Origin: Nonomuraea turkmeniaca
GTDB lineage: Bacteria; Actinomycetota; Actinomycetes; Streptosporangiales; Streptosporangiaceae
DNA: 60,795 nt
Direction of reading: 5' to 3'
NCBI RefSeq assembly: GCF_005889735.1
Contig: NZ_VCKY01000031.1
Location: 1-60,795 of the forward strand
Numbering within the stretch: position 1 is the first letter of the stretch; each line of letters starts with the position of its first letter. The notes beneath the pieces were generated by a model. The model saw only the letters and a list, made by a program, of their open reading frames with translations. It ran no database searches and was not told the DNA's origin. Below are positions 38,050-47,398 of this stretch, piece by piece. The position numbers were made by a program, and so were the translations under genes.

Positions 38050-39330
38050 ATGTCCACGACGATGAGCGGGCAGCCCACGCGAGCGGGACACATCACCTTC
38101 TTCGTCTCCCTGGCGGTCTTCGCGCAGGAATCGACGTGGAACCTCTATGACTCGCAGGTACCGCCGTTGCTCCGCGAGCACATCGCCAGTGCCGCGCTCA
38201 TCGGCCTGCTCATGGGGATGGACAACCTGCTCGGCATCTTCATCCAGCCGTGGATGGGCAACCGGTCGGACAACACCCGTACCTCGTGGGGAAGACGTGT
38301 CCCGTACCTCGTCGTCGGGATGCCGTTGGCGGCGCTGCTGTTCCTCGCCATCCCGCATGCCGCGGCCGCGTTGCCCCTGCTGGTCCTGGTGATGTTCGCC
38401 TACGCGCTGGTCGCGAACTCGTTCAAGCCCATCGCCGAGTCCCTGCTCCCGGACTTCATCCCGCCGCAGCGCCGGAGCCGGGCCAACGCGGCGGTCAAGA
38501 TCGCGTCGAGCCTCACGGTGATGGTCGCGGCGCTGATCAGCATCTTCCTGATCGACGACTTCCCGAGATTGTCGTTCGCGATTCCCGCGGTCCTGATGGT
38601 GGCGTCCGTGGTCCTGCTCGCCGCGAAGTTGCGGGACAGCCGGTCCCCGGCCTACCAGACGGCGCTCGATGAGGACCGCGAGCGGCAGGGTACGGCGTCG
38701 GCGAACGTGCGGGTGCGGGTGCGGGACGTCGTGCTCGACATCGTGCGGGACCCGAACCGCAGCAGGTTGTTGCTCATCGTGGCCATCCTCCTCTTCGGCG
38801 GTGCGTGGGCCGCCTCCCGGGCACTCATCACGCCGTACGGCATGGAGGTGCTGAACCTGTCCCGCGGCGAAGCGGGCGGGCTGACCCTGCCCAGCGGGGT
38901 GGCCTTCATCGTGGCGGCCTACCCGGTGGCGCTGCTCGCGGAGCGCTTCGGCCGGCTGCGCGTGATGATGGCCGGGATGGTGGTGTTCGCGGCCGGCCTG
39001 GTGCTCGGCACCGTGGTGCAGACGCCCACCGGCGCGGTGGTCGGTCTGTGCGTCGCGGCAGCGGGTGCGTCCTCGTTCCTGGTCAACGCGGTCGTCGTCC
39101 TGTGGAATCTCTCCCCGTCTGACGGAGTGGTCGGGACCTATACCGGTCTCTATACCGTCGGATGGGTGGGTGGTGGCTTCCTCGGGCCGGCGGTGGTCGG
39201 CGGCATGGTCGACCTGACGAGCTGGTCCCTGCTGATGATCCACGTCGCGATCATCGCGGTCATCGCCGTCCTGACGGTCGCGCGCGTCAGTGCCCTGCAA
39301 CGACGGTCTTCCTCCGGACGTGTGTTGTGA
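38050..39330 (+). CDS. MFS transporter
   Basis: A 426-residue major facilitator with twelve hydrophobic segments. The loop 2-3 motif is seen in QPWMGNRSDNTRTSWGRR, reminiscent of the GPH/SLC45 sugar-cation symporters, and the C-terminal half begins at LLLIVAILLFGGAW. The ATG at 38050 follows AAGGGAAGG. It heads an operon with a D-2-hydroxyacid dehydrogenase (GTGA overlap) and two AtuA-like proteins, so it probably imports the substrate of that pathway; a hydroxy acid or sugar acid is my inference. Confidence 0.88.
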   Translation: MSTTMSGQPTRAGHITFFVSLAVFAQESTWNLYDSQVPPLLREHIASAALIGLLMGMDNLLGIFIQPWMGNRSDNTRTSWGRRVPYLVVGMPLAALLFLAIPHAAAALPLLVLVMFAYALVANSFKPIAESLLPDFIPPQRRSRANAAVKIASSLTVMVAALISIFLIDDFPRLSFAIPAVLMVASVVLLAAKLRDSRSPAYQTALDEDRERQGTASANVRVRVRDVVLDIVRDPNRSRLLLIVAILLFGGAWAASRALITPYGMEVLNLSRGEAGGLTLPSGVAFIVAAYPVALLAERFGRLRVMMAGMVVFAAGLVLGTVVQTPTGAVVGLCVAAAGASSFLVNAVVVLWNLSPSDGVVGTYTGLYTVGWVGGGFLGPAVVGGMVDLTSWSLLMIHVAIIAVIAVLTVARVSALQRRSSSGRVL

Positions 39331-40277
39331 CGGCGACCCGCGTACTGATCACCACGGACTACCTCCGCCCCGGCGACGAGGTCGACGAGTTCCTGAGGCT
39401 CTCCGGGCTGGAGACCGTGCACCTGCCCATGGTCGGTCGGCGCGACCCCGAACAGCTCGTGGCGGCGCTCGCCGGGATCGACGCCGCGCTGGTGGCCAAC
39501 GAACCGCTGACGGCCGACGTCCTCGCCCGCGCGCCGAGGCTGAAGGTCATCGTGCGGACAGGCGTGGGCTATGACTCGGTCGATGTCGCCGCCGCGGCCC
39601 GACTGGGGATCAGCGTGAGCAACCTGCCCGGCATCAACGCCAACGCCGTCGCCGAGTACACCATGGGTCTGTTGCTCGCGGGCGCCCGGCGCCTCGTGCA
39701 GTCCGCACACGGTGTGGCCCAGGGGGCCTGGCCGCGTGCGGACGGATGTGAACTGCGCGGGTCCACCCTCGGACTCATCGGCTACGGCGCGTCGGCGCGG
39801 GCGGTGGTGCCGCTGGCTCGCGCCTTCGGCATGAGCGTGGTCTGCACCACCAACGTGCCGGCGCGACTGCGGAGCGATCCCTCGGTCGGGTTCGTCGACC
39901 TGCCCGAGCTGCTGGCCACCGCCGACTACGTCTCGGTGCACACCTCGCTCACGGAACGGACCCGAGGCCTGCTCGGCGAGTCGGCGTTCAAGCGGATGAA
40001 GCCGACCGCGCTGCTGGTCAACACCGCGCGTGGTCCCATCGTCGACGAGAACGCGCTCGTCGCGGCCGTGCGGGCGGGACAGATCGCGGGCGCCGCACTC
40101 GACGTCGTGAGCGAGGAGCCGCTCCCGCCTGACAGCCCGTTGCGCGGCGTCGACGGCATCGTCGTCTACTCCCACATGGCCGGGCAAACCGCCGAAGCAC
40201 GAGCCGCCGCAGGGCGCAGAGGGGCCGAGGAACTCGTGGCGGCGCTCGCAGGCCGAGCACAGTTCCCGGTGAACTGA
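39327..40277 (+). CDS. D-2-hydroxyacid dehydrogenase (NAD-dependent)
   Basis: A 316-residue D-isomer-specific 2-hydroxyacid dehydrogenase. The NAD-binding motif is LGLIGYGASARAVVPLARAF; the catalytic Arg lies in NTARGPIVDE, the Glu in DVVSEEPLP, and the His in YSHMAGQT, where most family members have TPHxAG. Start is GTG 39327, overlapping the MFS stop (GTGA). It interconverts a 2-keto acid and a D-hydroxy acid; the substrate is likely that of the surrounding AtuA-like operon. Confidence 0.9.
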   Translation: MTATRVLITTDYLRPGDEVDEFLRLSGLETVHLPMVGRRDPEQLVAALAGIDAALVANEPLTADVLARAPRLKVIVRTGVGYDSVDVAAAARLGISVSNLPGINANAVAEYTMGLLLAGARRLVQSAHGVAQGAWPRADGCELRGSTLGLIGYGASARAVVPLARAFGMSVVCTTNVPARLRSDPSVGFVDLPELLATADYVSVHTSLTERTRGLLGESAFKRMKPTALLVNTARGPIVDENALVAAVRAGQIAGAALDVVSEEPLPPDSPLRGVDGIVVYSHMAGQTAEARAAAGRRGAEELVAALAGRAQFPVN

Positions 40278-40295
40278 CACGAGAGAAAGAGGGAC

Positions 40296-41678
40296 ATGGA
40301 CAGCGAACCCGTCAAGCCGGTCCGGGTCCTGTCGCCGAGTGGCATGCTCGGCGCAGGCTGGGACCACGCGACGATCGAGCGCGGCATCGCACTGGGTGCC
40401 GACGTCATCAGCATCGACGCCGGGTCAACGGACTCCGGCCCCTACTACCTCGGCTCCGCGACCCCCAAGACGACGGCCAAGGCGGTGGCACGCGACCTGC
40501 GCAGCTTGCTGACGGCCGCCTCCAGCGCGGGCATACCCGTGATCGTGGGCTCCTGCGGTACGAGCGGGACCGACAGCGGCGTCGACTGGGTCGCCGGGAT
40601 CGCGGCCGAGGTGATGGCGCAGGAGGGCCTGGACCTGAAGGTCGCCCGGATCTACAGCGAGCAGAACGCGACCGGGTTGAAGGAGCACCTCGACGCGGGC
40701 CGGATCCACCCGCTGCCCCCGCTGGGACAGCTGCGGGCCGAGACCCTGGAGAGCTGCACCCACATCGTCGGCGCGATGGGCCACGAACCGATCGTCCAGG
40801 CACTCCGTGCCGGTGCCCAGGTCGTGCTCGCCGGCCGTGCCACCGACACGGCGGTGGCCGCTGCCTACCCGCTCATGAAGGGGATGCCCGCCGGGCCGAC
40901 GTGGCACGCCGCCAAGATCGTCGAGTGCGGCGGTCAGTGCACCAGCAACCCGCGCGCGGGCGGAGTCCTCGCCACCATCGACGCCGACGGCTTCACCATC
41001 GAACCGCTCGACCCCACGGTGTCGTGCACGCCGATCTCGGTGGCCGCCCACATGCTCTACGAGACCGCGAACCCGTTCGAGATGCGGGAGCCCGACGGCA
41101 CCCTCGACGTTCGTGACGCGCGGTACACCGCGGTCGACGACCGGATCGTCCGCGTCGAGGGGTCGAGGTTCCACGTCGCCGACCAGTACACGATCAAGCT
41201 GGAAGGCGCCCGGATCACCGGCTACGAGACCATGTCGTTCACCGCGATCCGAGACCCCCTCATCCTCGCTGACATCGACGCCTGGGCGGACCTGATGCGC
41301 ACGATGATCAAGCGGCGGGTGGGCCAGACGCTGGAGCTGTCGGACGGCGAGTACGCCTTCGACCTGCGCCTCTACGGCCACAACGCAGTGCTGGACGACC
41401 TCGAGCCCGAGACCGGGCCGCCGCGGGAGGTGGGCGTGATGCTGCTGGTCAACGCGCCCGACCAGGCGACGGCCACGGCGATCGCCAAGGTCGCCAACCC
41501 GCTGATGCTGCACCTGCCGACGCCGTCGATGGACTACCTGCCTAGCCTCGCGTTCGCGTCCTCGCCGGCCGAGGTCGAGCGCGGCGCGGCGTACGAGTTC
41601 GTGCTGAACCACGTCGTCGACTGCGCCGACCCGACGAGCCTGTTCCGCATCGAGATGGGAGAGAACGCCGATGTCTGA
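40296..41678 (+). CDS. AtuA-like protein, DUF1446 domain
   Basis: A 460-residue protein of the acyclic terpene utilisation AtuA-like (DUF1446) family. Typical segments are VLSPSGMLGAGWDHATIERG, DAGSTDSGPYYLGSATPK, VGSCGTSGTDSGVDW and VLAGRATDTAVAA. The family's biochemistry is largely unknown; in AtuA itself this domain is joined to a ferredoxin-like C-terminal domain, which here is encoded by the next gene. The genes overlap by 8 nt and should form a complex. ATG 40296 follows AGAAAGAGG. The context of an MFS transporter and a hydroxyacid dehydrogenase suggests a hydroxy-acid dehydratase-like or lyase role, which is speculative. Confidence 0.85.
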   Translation: MDSEPVKPVRVLSPSGMLGAGWDHATIERGIALGADVISIDAGSTDSGPYYLGSATPKTTAKAVARDLRSLLTAASSAGIPVIVGSCGTSGTDSGVDWVAGIAAEVMAQEGLDLKVARIYSEQNATGLKEHLDAGRIHPLPPLGQLRAETLESCTHIVGAMGHEPIVQALRAGAQVVLAGRATDTAVAAAYPLMKGMPAGPTWHAAKIVECGGQCTSNPRAGGVLATIDADGFTIEPLDPTVSCTPISVAAHMLYETANPFEMREPDGTLDVRDARYTAVDDRIVRVEGSRFHVADQYTIKLEGARITGYETMSFTAIRDPLILADIDAWADLMRTMIKRRVGQTLELSDGEYAFDLRLYGHNAVLDDLEPETGPPREVGVMLLVNAPDQATATAIAKVANPLMLHLPTPSMDYLPSLAFASSPAEVERGAAYEFVLNHVVDCADPTSLFRIEMGENADV

Positions 41679-42006
41679 GACCACCCTGGCCGACCTCGCC
41701 CACGAGGTCCGGTCCAAGAACGCGGGCCCGTTCTGGGTCACCATGGAGCTCTTCATGCGCGACGCCGACGGCTACCGGATCGCCGCGGACGAGTCCTTCC
41801 TGAACGAGCGCGTGATCGCCGAGCTCTACCGGGTCGAGGAGAGCACGGTCCAGATGTTCCGGATCCCGTCGCTGAACGTCGTGAAGATCTCCTTTCCACG
41901 TCCTATCAGCCAGGGATCGCTCCGGGACCGCGACATGCACGCCGGCCAGCACCACGTCCCTCTCGCGCGCATGCCGATCAAGCGGCCGGCCGAACGTGAT
42001 CGCTGA
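41671..42006 (+). CDS. DUF4387 (AtuA-like ferredoxin-fold) protein
   Basis: A 111-residue DUF4387 protein, the small partner of split AtuA-like systems. Signature segments are LAHEVRSKNAGPFWVTMELF and FPRPISQGSLRDRDMHAGQ. The start lies within the end of the DUF1446 gene (8-nt overlap), so expression is coupled. It is the last intact gene of the operon; an IS remnant follows directly. Molecular function is unknown. Confidence 0.85.
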   Translation: MSETTLADLAHEVRSKNAGPFWVTMELFMRDADGYRIAADESFLNERVIAELYRVEESTVQMFRIPSLNVVKISFPRPISQGSLRDRDMHAGQHHVPLARMPIKRPAERDR

Positions 42007-42030
42007 CGACCTCGGCACCTGGGCGGCTGC

Positions 42031-42275
42031 GCTGAATCATGGTGTTGCGTCATGAAGTGGCAGTGCTGCGACGTCAGGTCACGCGCCCGAAGCCGGACTG
42101 GGCCGAACGAGCCGTTCTCGCGGCGCCGGCCCGAACGTTGCCGGCGGTCCTGCGCGCTCGTCGGCTGGTCACCCCGGCGACCTTGCTGGCGTGGCACCGT
42201 CGTCTGCTGCGACGGGCCTGGACCTGCCCGCATCGGCCCGGGCGTCCATTGGGATCGCGGACGGATGTGGCTGGT
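42031..42275 (+). pseudogene. Truncated IS integrase/transposase, N-terminal part
   Basis: The plus strand encodes [20 protein letters not shown], then [20 protein letters not shown] and HRPGRPLGS, the characteristic N-terminal region of an rve-type IS integrase common in actinobacteria. The DDE catalytic domain is absent: the frame runs into the PPOX gene on the other strand. One side of the IS has been lost. Confidence 0.75.
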
Positions 42276-42785
42276 CTAAAAGCGCCAGCGGGTTGCGCTG
42301 AAGCCTTCCTCCTTGCCGAACGCGAACACCACCGTCGGCGCGACCGCGAAGACGTGCTGAGGATCGCTCAGGGAGGTGTCGGCTGGATCGTGGAACTCTC
42401 CCTCCCTGACGAGCGGGTGCCACCACGGATACTTGGTCGGGAACAGGTCCGCGACCCGTTGCAGCCTGGCAGCGTCGCGCACGAGGTGCGCCGTGCCCTC
42501 GACCACGAGGTCGACGTCGTGACCGGGAACGGTGATCGCGCAGCTGTCATTCTCTGCGAGGTCACGGGCCTTGCGGGTCTGCCGGCCGGTGCTGAAGCAG
42601 ACGGCACCTTCCAGCCAGACACCTAGCACCGGCACCACGTGCACCCGCCCGCCCGCGCCGGATGTCGCGAGCAGATAATCCTCGCTGTCGCTCAGCCGCG
42701 TCCGTACGTCGGCCCAGGTGAGTGCCGTCAGCGGTGTGCCGCTAGGGCTGGACAGCTTCTCGGCTGTCGGTTCTGACTCTGCCAT
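42276..42785 (-). CDS. Pyridoxamine 5'-phosphate oxidase-fold protein
   Basis: A 169-residue split-barrel flavin/F420-binding protein. Segments [20 protein letters not shown] and [17 protein letters not shown] are the typical substrate/flavin strands; [11 protein letters not shown] and [16 protein letters not shown] end the fold. ATG 42785. The family includes F420-dependent reductases and general stress proteins; the exact cofactor cannot be read. It precedes or follows its paralogue at 42858 on the same strand with a 72-bp gap. Confidence 0.8.
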   Translation of the reverse strand: MAESEPTAEKLSSPSGTPLTALTWADVRTRLSDSEDYLLATSGAGGRVHVVPVLGVWLEGAVCFSTGRQTRKARDLAENDSCAITVPGHDVDLVVEGTAHLVRDAARLQRVADLFPTKYPWWHPLVREGEFHDPADTSLSDPQHVFAVAPTVVFAFGKEEGFSATRWRF

Positions 42786-42857
42786 CTCCGCTCCTCAGAT
42801 TCGGTTGATGCCGGCTCGGGTGGGGAAGTTCTCGGAACTCTTCGGGCGTGGGGCGTG

Positions 42858-43280
42858 TCAGCCGAGGCCGGATCGGGCTATGACGTTGGTGATGCTGATG
42901 CGAACTGCGGTGAAGCCTTCCCGTACGAATGATTCAGCGACGTCCTCGGCGGGTTGGGAGGGGTAGTAGCGGTTGGCGATGCGTGCGGCGACGTGTTTGA
43001 TCTGGTCCGGCTCGGCGGAGACGTGTGCTTCTCCTTCGATGGTGACGAAGCTGTAGGGTTGCCGATCATCGCTGACGCAGAGTGCGATTCGCCGGTCGTG
43101 GGCCAGGCTTTTGCCCTTGACGCTCCCAGGGGATAGGGCGAAGGCGAGTTCGTCGCCGTCGAGGACGAAGCAGACCGGGGTGACGTGGGGTCGCCCGTCG
43201 GGGCGGGTGAGAGCTATGTGGGCAAGCCTTGTTCCCGCTGTGAGGAAGGATCGCCATTCGTTGTCGGTCATTGTTGTCAT
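42858..43280 (-). CDS. PPOX-class F420-dependent oxidoreductase-like protein
   Basis: A 140-residue split-barrel protein of the PPOX class. LAHIALTRPDGRPHVTPVCF, SPGSVKGKSLAHDRRIALCV and PYSFVTIEGEAHVS are standard strands for F420- or FMN-dependent members of about this size. ATG 43280, with AAGGAAC-like purines upstream. It is 72 bp upstream of the second PPOX protein and may be co-transcribed with it. Confidence 0.82.
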   Translation of the reverse strand: MTTMTDNEWRSFLTAGTRLAHIALTRPDGRPHVTPVCFVLDGDELAFALSPGSVKGKSLAHDRRIALCVSDDRQPYSFVTIEGEAHVSAEPDQIKHVAARIANRYYPSQPAEDVAESFVREGFTAVRISITNVIARSGLG

Positions 43281-43460
43281 CGGTGTGTTCCTTCTGTTTC
43301 GATGGTGCGATTCCGCGCTAACGGTGGCGCTGTGTTACAGCCTCGCGGCCGGCTTCATCGCGCCTCACCGGTGTGTTCGTGGATCGCGTGGACGATGGTT
43401 TCTCTTGCTCGTATTCGTCGGGTCGCCGCCACCACCAGCCGCTGGCTGGCGACCAGCTGT
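43281..43460. other. Leader region of the PPOX genes, no further gene seen
   Basis: Contains the presumed promoter of the PPOX pair on the minus strand. No coding frame is supported. Confidence 0.4.
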
Positions 43461-43610
43461 GTCCGGGCGGCCGAGCGCGGTGAGGTCGAGGTAGTTGAAC
43501 GTGCTGTTGAGCAGGTCGGCGCCTCGAGCGTAGGTGGAGTAGACGTGGAAAACATCTGCCTCGCCGCCGGAGGAAGGTGCTGATGCCGCGGCCTTCGCCA
43601 GTGCCGTCCC
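43461..43610 (-). pseudogene. C-terminal remnant of a DUF899 thioredoxin-like protein
   Basis: Two minus-strand frames encode the conserved end of DUF899 proteins: GRGISTFLRRRGR in one, then DVFHVYSTYARGADLLNSTF and NYLDLTALGRPD in another. The N-terminal three quarters are missing and a frameshift separates the two parts. Confidence 0.6.
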
Positions 43611-43773
43611 GGACCCATGCCGCACGAGGAGCACCCCCTACCACCAGGATGCTCGCGGTGAGGAACCTCCGTCCAGCACTGACCAGCGGAGGCATGTCCT
43701 CGAGCCCGAGAAGCCACAGCGACTCGGACCATGCTGGGCGCCGCAGCCTGCCGCGTGAGGCCGGTCGTGGCCA

Positions 43774-44993
43774 TCATGACCGACCTGCCTGCCGCGCGCG
43801 CAGGGATCCAGCGACGGCTTGCTGCGCCAAGAAGAGTAGGACCCCCGTAGCGAGGGCGGTGGCGCCCAGCCAGATTCTGCCGGTGTGCTCCAGCAGCGCC
43901 GTGCCGGCCACCGGGCCGAGGGTGACGCCGAGGCTCCACGTGCTCGAAGCGACGCCCATGTATCTGCCGCGCAGATCAGGCGGCGCCAAGTCAGCGAACG
44001 TGGCGCCGAACTGGACGGCCATCCCGATCTGCCCGAGGGTGAGGATGAGGACCGCGCGGCAAAGCCGGCGCTGCTCTGAGTCACGGCGGCCAGACCGCCG
44101 CCCGGGCCTGCCAACAGCATGGAGGTGGCGAGTACTGTCCCGCGGTCACGATGCGCCAGCACAACGACGGCCAGCGGCTGAAGGATGACGATGGCGAGCC
44201 CGTCGAGGGCGAGCACGGCGCCGTAGGCGGCCGCGCCGTGCCCCTGCGCTGTCATCAGCAGCGGCAACGTGGCGAACGCCTGCATGAGCAGCGTGAAGTA
44301 GGCCACGTGGATCAGAGCCATGGTGAACATCAGGCGGTCGCCGAGCAACGCTGGCAGCAGCGCACGCCGAGGGTGGCTCGAGGCCGAGCGGGTCTCCGGC
44401 ACCGCAGCCACCACGATCAACGCCGCGGCCAGCATGGCGACCGCGTTCAACCAGAACAGCAGGCTGTAGCCGTGACTTACCAAGACCACGGCAGCCGTTG
44501 CGGCGATGGCGTACCCGAGGTTCGCAGCCCAATAGAGCAGGCTGTACGCCCGCACCCGCTGTTCGGGCGGGAGGTCCGCCACGGGCGCCGAGCCGGCCGG
44601 GCGGAAGAGCCCCGCGATCAGGCCGTACCCGACTGCCGCCGCCCAGATGACCGGCGTCGTGTCGGCCGATCCCAGGGCGACCAGCGCAATTGACGTCCCC
44701 AGGAACCCTAGGAGCATCGTCTGTCGACGTCCGAACCGGTCCCCGAGCCATCCGCCCAGCAATTGCGAACCGAAGTCGCCGATGCCCACAGCCGCCACCA
44801 CGCACCCGCCGCCGTCGGAGCCATCCGCTGCTCCTGGGTCAGGTAAAGCACAAGCATCGGCTGCACGAACGCGCCGGCTCGAGCAACGAGGTGGCACGCC
44901 CCCAAGGGTCCACGCCAGGGCTGGTAGCCCGAACGGCGGCCTGCGTGTGCGGATCCCCGCACCGGTGTCGACCCTGGTTGTCGAAACTGTCAT
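43774..44993 (-). pseudogene. MFS transporter gene with at least three frameshifts
   Basis: The minus strand starts at ATG 44993 (MTVSTTRVDTGAGIR), shifts frame by about 44900 (AFVQPMLVLYLTQEQRMAPT), shifts again near 44800 (GIGDFGSQLLGGWLGDRFGR and onward through about nine hydrophobic segments), and shifts a third time near 44050 into GQIGMAVQFGATFADL and the last segments to 43774. Assembled, the fragments give a normal MFS drug-type exporter of about 400 residues. Indels at this density indicate decay, though error cannot be excluded. It is divergent from an intact LysR gene, its likely former regulator. Confidence 0.75.
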
Positions 44994-45056
44994 GCCGTCG
45001 ACGCTAGAAGCGATGAGTGATCGAGAAAAGCGAATGTTTACGATCGAATCCATCGC

Positions 45057-45071
45057 CATGTGTTATACATG
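45057..45071. promoter_or_regulatory. Inverted repeat at the LysR start
   Basis: CATGT-N5-ACATG (45057-45071) sits just before the LysR ATG at 45077 and in the gap to the broken MFS gene; a possible autoregulatory site. Confidence 0.35.
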
Positions 45072-45076
45072 GAGCC

Positions 45077-46015
45077 ATGGCCGACGTCGACCTGCGGCAG
45101 CTGACGACCATGATCGCGATCGCGGAGGAGGGGACGTTCTCCCGAGCGGCGAGCAGACTGGGCTACACCCAGTCGAGCGTGAGCCAGCACATCGCAGCGC
45201 TGGAGCGGGCTCTTGGCGGCTCAGTGTTCGATCGGCCCGGTGGTCCAAGGCCGGTGCGGATAACTCCTCTCGGAGCCGTGGTGCTCGAGCAAGGCAGGGA
45301 GCTGCTGTCGAAAGCCGAAGCGCTGGCGCATGCGGTTGATCGATTCAAGGCCGGCGATGGCCGAATCGACGTCGGCACCCTGCAGAGCGTCTCCAACGTG
45401 ATCCTTCCCACCGTGCTGCGCCGCCTTCGGGACGAGCATCCCAACTGCGAGATCAGACTCTCGGAAGCGGAGCCGGACGACGCGCAGATCGGCGATCTCG
45501 ACCTCCTGTTCTACGACGGACTGATCAGCGATGAAGCGGAACACGTCCTGCTGATGGAGGACCCCTACTTGGTGGTGGCGCATCCAGGAGACCTGCCGGC
45601 CGGCCCCGTGGCCGCGGAGAAGCTGGACGGGAAGGCGATGGTGGCCTGGCCAGCGACCTGTGACCAGCCCAAATTGGAGAAGTTCCTCGCGGACGCAGGC
45701 GCACAGCCGCGCATCGTGTTCCGCTCAGCGGGAAACGAAACGATCCTGTCGATGGTGCGCGCCGGGATGGGGCTCGCCGTTCTGCCGTGGCTTGCGATTC
45801 ATCACGTCGTGTGCCGCTCCTGTGGCGCGATTCATGGACCAGAAGGTTGGCCAGATCTGCAGGTGCACGAACTTGACCCCGCACCCACGCGCGAGATCTA
45901 CCTTCACTGGTGCCCTGGACGCGGCGGTCAGTCGCCGCTTGCGGCCCGCACCATCGAGATCGCCGTTCAAGTCTCGCGCGAGCTGGCTCAGCAGTCTCCA
46001 CTAGCCCGGACCTGA
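45077..46015 (+). CDS. LysR family transcriptional regulator
   Basis: A 312-residue LysR regulator. The HTH (residues 4-62) contains LTTMIAIAEEGTFSRAASRL and YTQSSVSQHIAALERALGGS; the effector domain follows (GTLQSVSNVILPTVLRRLRD, MVRAGMGLAVLPWLA). I use the ATG at 45077, which begins a canonical N-terminus; an upstream in-frame GTG at 45017 would add 20 residues. Its divergent neighbour is a broken MFS exporter, so it may have lost its main target. Confidence 0.85.
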   Translation: MADVDLRQLTTMIAIAEEGTFSRAASRLGYTQSSVSQHIAALERALGGSVFDRPGGPRPVRITPLGAVVLEQGRELLSKAEALAHAVDRFKAGDGRIDVGTLQSVSNVILPTVLRRLRDEHPNCEIRLSEAEPDDAQIGDLDLLFYDGLISDEAEHVLLMEDPYLVVAHPGDLPAGPVAAEKLDGKAMVAWPATCDQPKLEKFLADAGAQPRIVFRSAGNETILSMVRAGMGLAVLPWLAIHHVVCRSCGAIHGPEGWPDLQVHELDPAPTREIYLHWCPGRGGQSPLAARTIEIAVQVSRELAQQSPLART

Positions 46016-46260
46016 CCCGGCTACCAGCTGCTTCAGCGTCGACACCGGCGCAGCCCGACGGTCCGATCAATTCTCAGTCGGGTGTCGAGCGGTTCAAGCC
46101 AGCGACGGTCGGATTGATATCGAAACCTTCCAGAGCGTGTCCCGCTCGGAAATACTCCTCGCCCGCCACTGCCCAGCTTTCTGGAGGTTGGAGTGACGAT
46201 GCGGGGTGGGGATCGGTCACCGTCTCGGCGCAGATGGGAGGATTGCGCGGATACGCGAGA

Positions 46261-47262
46261 ATGCCCACTGTGATTGTGAACAAGGCGATCTACTGCAATG
46301 GCGTGCGTGAGACCATCAGCGGCGACATCAGCGATGCCTTCAGCGCAGCCCGGGCCAGGGGCGACTGCTTCTTGTGGATCGGCCTGCACGAGCCCACGCA
46401 GGAGGAGTTCGATCTGATCACCAGCGAGGTGAAACTGCATCCGCTGGCGGTGGAGGACGCCATCCATGCCCATCAGCGGCCCAAGCTCGAACGCTACGAC
46501 GACACCCTGTTCATGGTGCTCAAGCCGCTGATGTATGTGGAAGAGACCTCCGACATCGAGGTCGGCGAGATCAACCTGTTCCTGGGCGATGACTTCTTCA
46601 TCAGCGTCCGCCACGGCCAGGCCAACCCGCTGAGCGGAGTGCGCCAACGCGTCGAATCCGATCCCGACCTGCTGGCGGCCGGGCCGGCCGGGGTGCTGTA
46701 CGCGATCTGCGACCAGGTCGTCGACACCTACTCCCAGGTCTCCCACGAGGTCGAGCACGATCTCATCGCGCTCGAGCGTCGGGTCTTCAGCGGCGAGCAC
46801 ACCGATGTCACCGCCGACATCTACTCCCTCAAGCGCGAGGTCCTGGAGTTCCGGGCCGCCCAGGACCCGCTCGTACCGGTCCTGGAGGAGATCGTCAAAG
46901 GCCGGGTGACCTTGTGTGCCGGCACCCGCGATCAGTTCCGCGATGTCCTGGACCACCTGCTCCGCGTGGACGCCCAGGTCGACGAGCACAACGAGCTGCT
47001 CACCAGCGCCTTGAGCGCCCACCTGGCCCTGGTCGGCCGTGAGCAGAGCACGGTGGCCATGCAACAGAACGCCGACATGCGCAAAATCTCGTCATGGGCC
47101 GCCCTCATCGCCGTCCCCACCATGATCGCCGGCATCTACGGCATGAACTTCGACTACATGCCCGAACTGCACTGGCTGCTCGGCTACCCCTTAAGTTTGA
47201 CCGTCATGGTCATCGCCGTGCTCATCGTCCACCGGCTGCTGCGAAAGAGCGGATGGCTATGA
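46261..47262 (+). CDS. corA: CorA-type magnesium/cobalt transporter
   Basis: A 333-residue CorA channel. The large N-terminal cytoplasmic domain (LWIGLHEPTQEEF, HPLAVEDAIHAHQRPK) leads through a long helix to two C-terminal transmembrane segments, the first ending in the selectivity motif YGMNF, then MPELHW and a second segment. It mediates Mg2+ influx as a pentamer. The ATG at 46261 is chosen because family similarity starts there; more upstream in-frame starts exist. It overlaps by ATGA a 41-residue membrane protein gene. Confidence 0.9.
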   Translation: MPTVIVNKAIYCNGVRETISGDISDAFSAARARGDCFLWIGLHEPTQEEFDLITSEVKLHPLAVEDAIHAHQRPKLERYDDTLFMVLKPLMYVEETSDIEVGEINLFLGDDFFISVRHGQANPLSGVRQRVESDPDLLAAGPAGVLYAICDQVVDTYSQVSHEVEHDLIALERRVFSGEHTDVTADIYSLKREVLEFRAAQDPLVPVLEEIVKGRVTLCAGTRDQFRDVLDHLLRVDAQVDEHNELLTSALSAHLALVGREQSTVAMQQNADMRKISSWAALIAVPTMIAGIYGMNFDYMPELHWLLGYPLSLTVMVIAVLIVHRLLRKSGWL

Positions 47263-47384
47263 GAACGCCCAATTTCTTCCCCCGCGGACCCTCCCCGAGC
47301 AGACTTGTCCTTGCCGCGGTCGTCGCCTGGATCGTCCTGTTGACCGTCATCATCCTGCTCGATCCCCACGGCTCCGGCCCATGA
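47259..47384 (+). CDS. Small single-pass membrane protein coupled to corA
   Basis: A 41-residue frame starting at the ATG that overlaps the corA stop codon. It has a basic N-terminus (MRTPNFFPRGPSPSR), one transmembrane helix (LVLAAVVAWIVLLTVIILL) and a short tail DPHGSGP. The four-base overlap and protein-like layout suggest a real small protein, possibly a CorA accessory subunit. No family is recognised. Confidence 0.55.
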   Translation: MRTPNFFPRGPSPSRLVLAAVVAWIVLLTVIILLDPHGSGP

Positions 47385-47398
47385 GTCCGCACCCGCTG

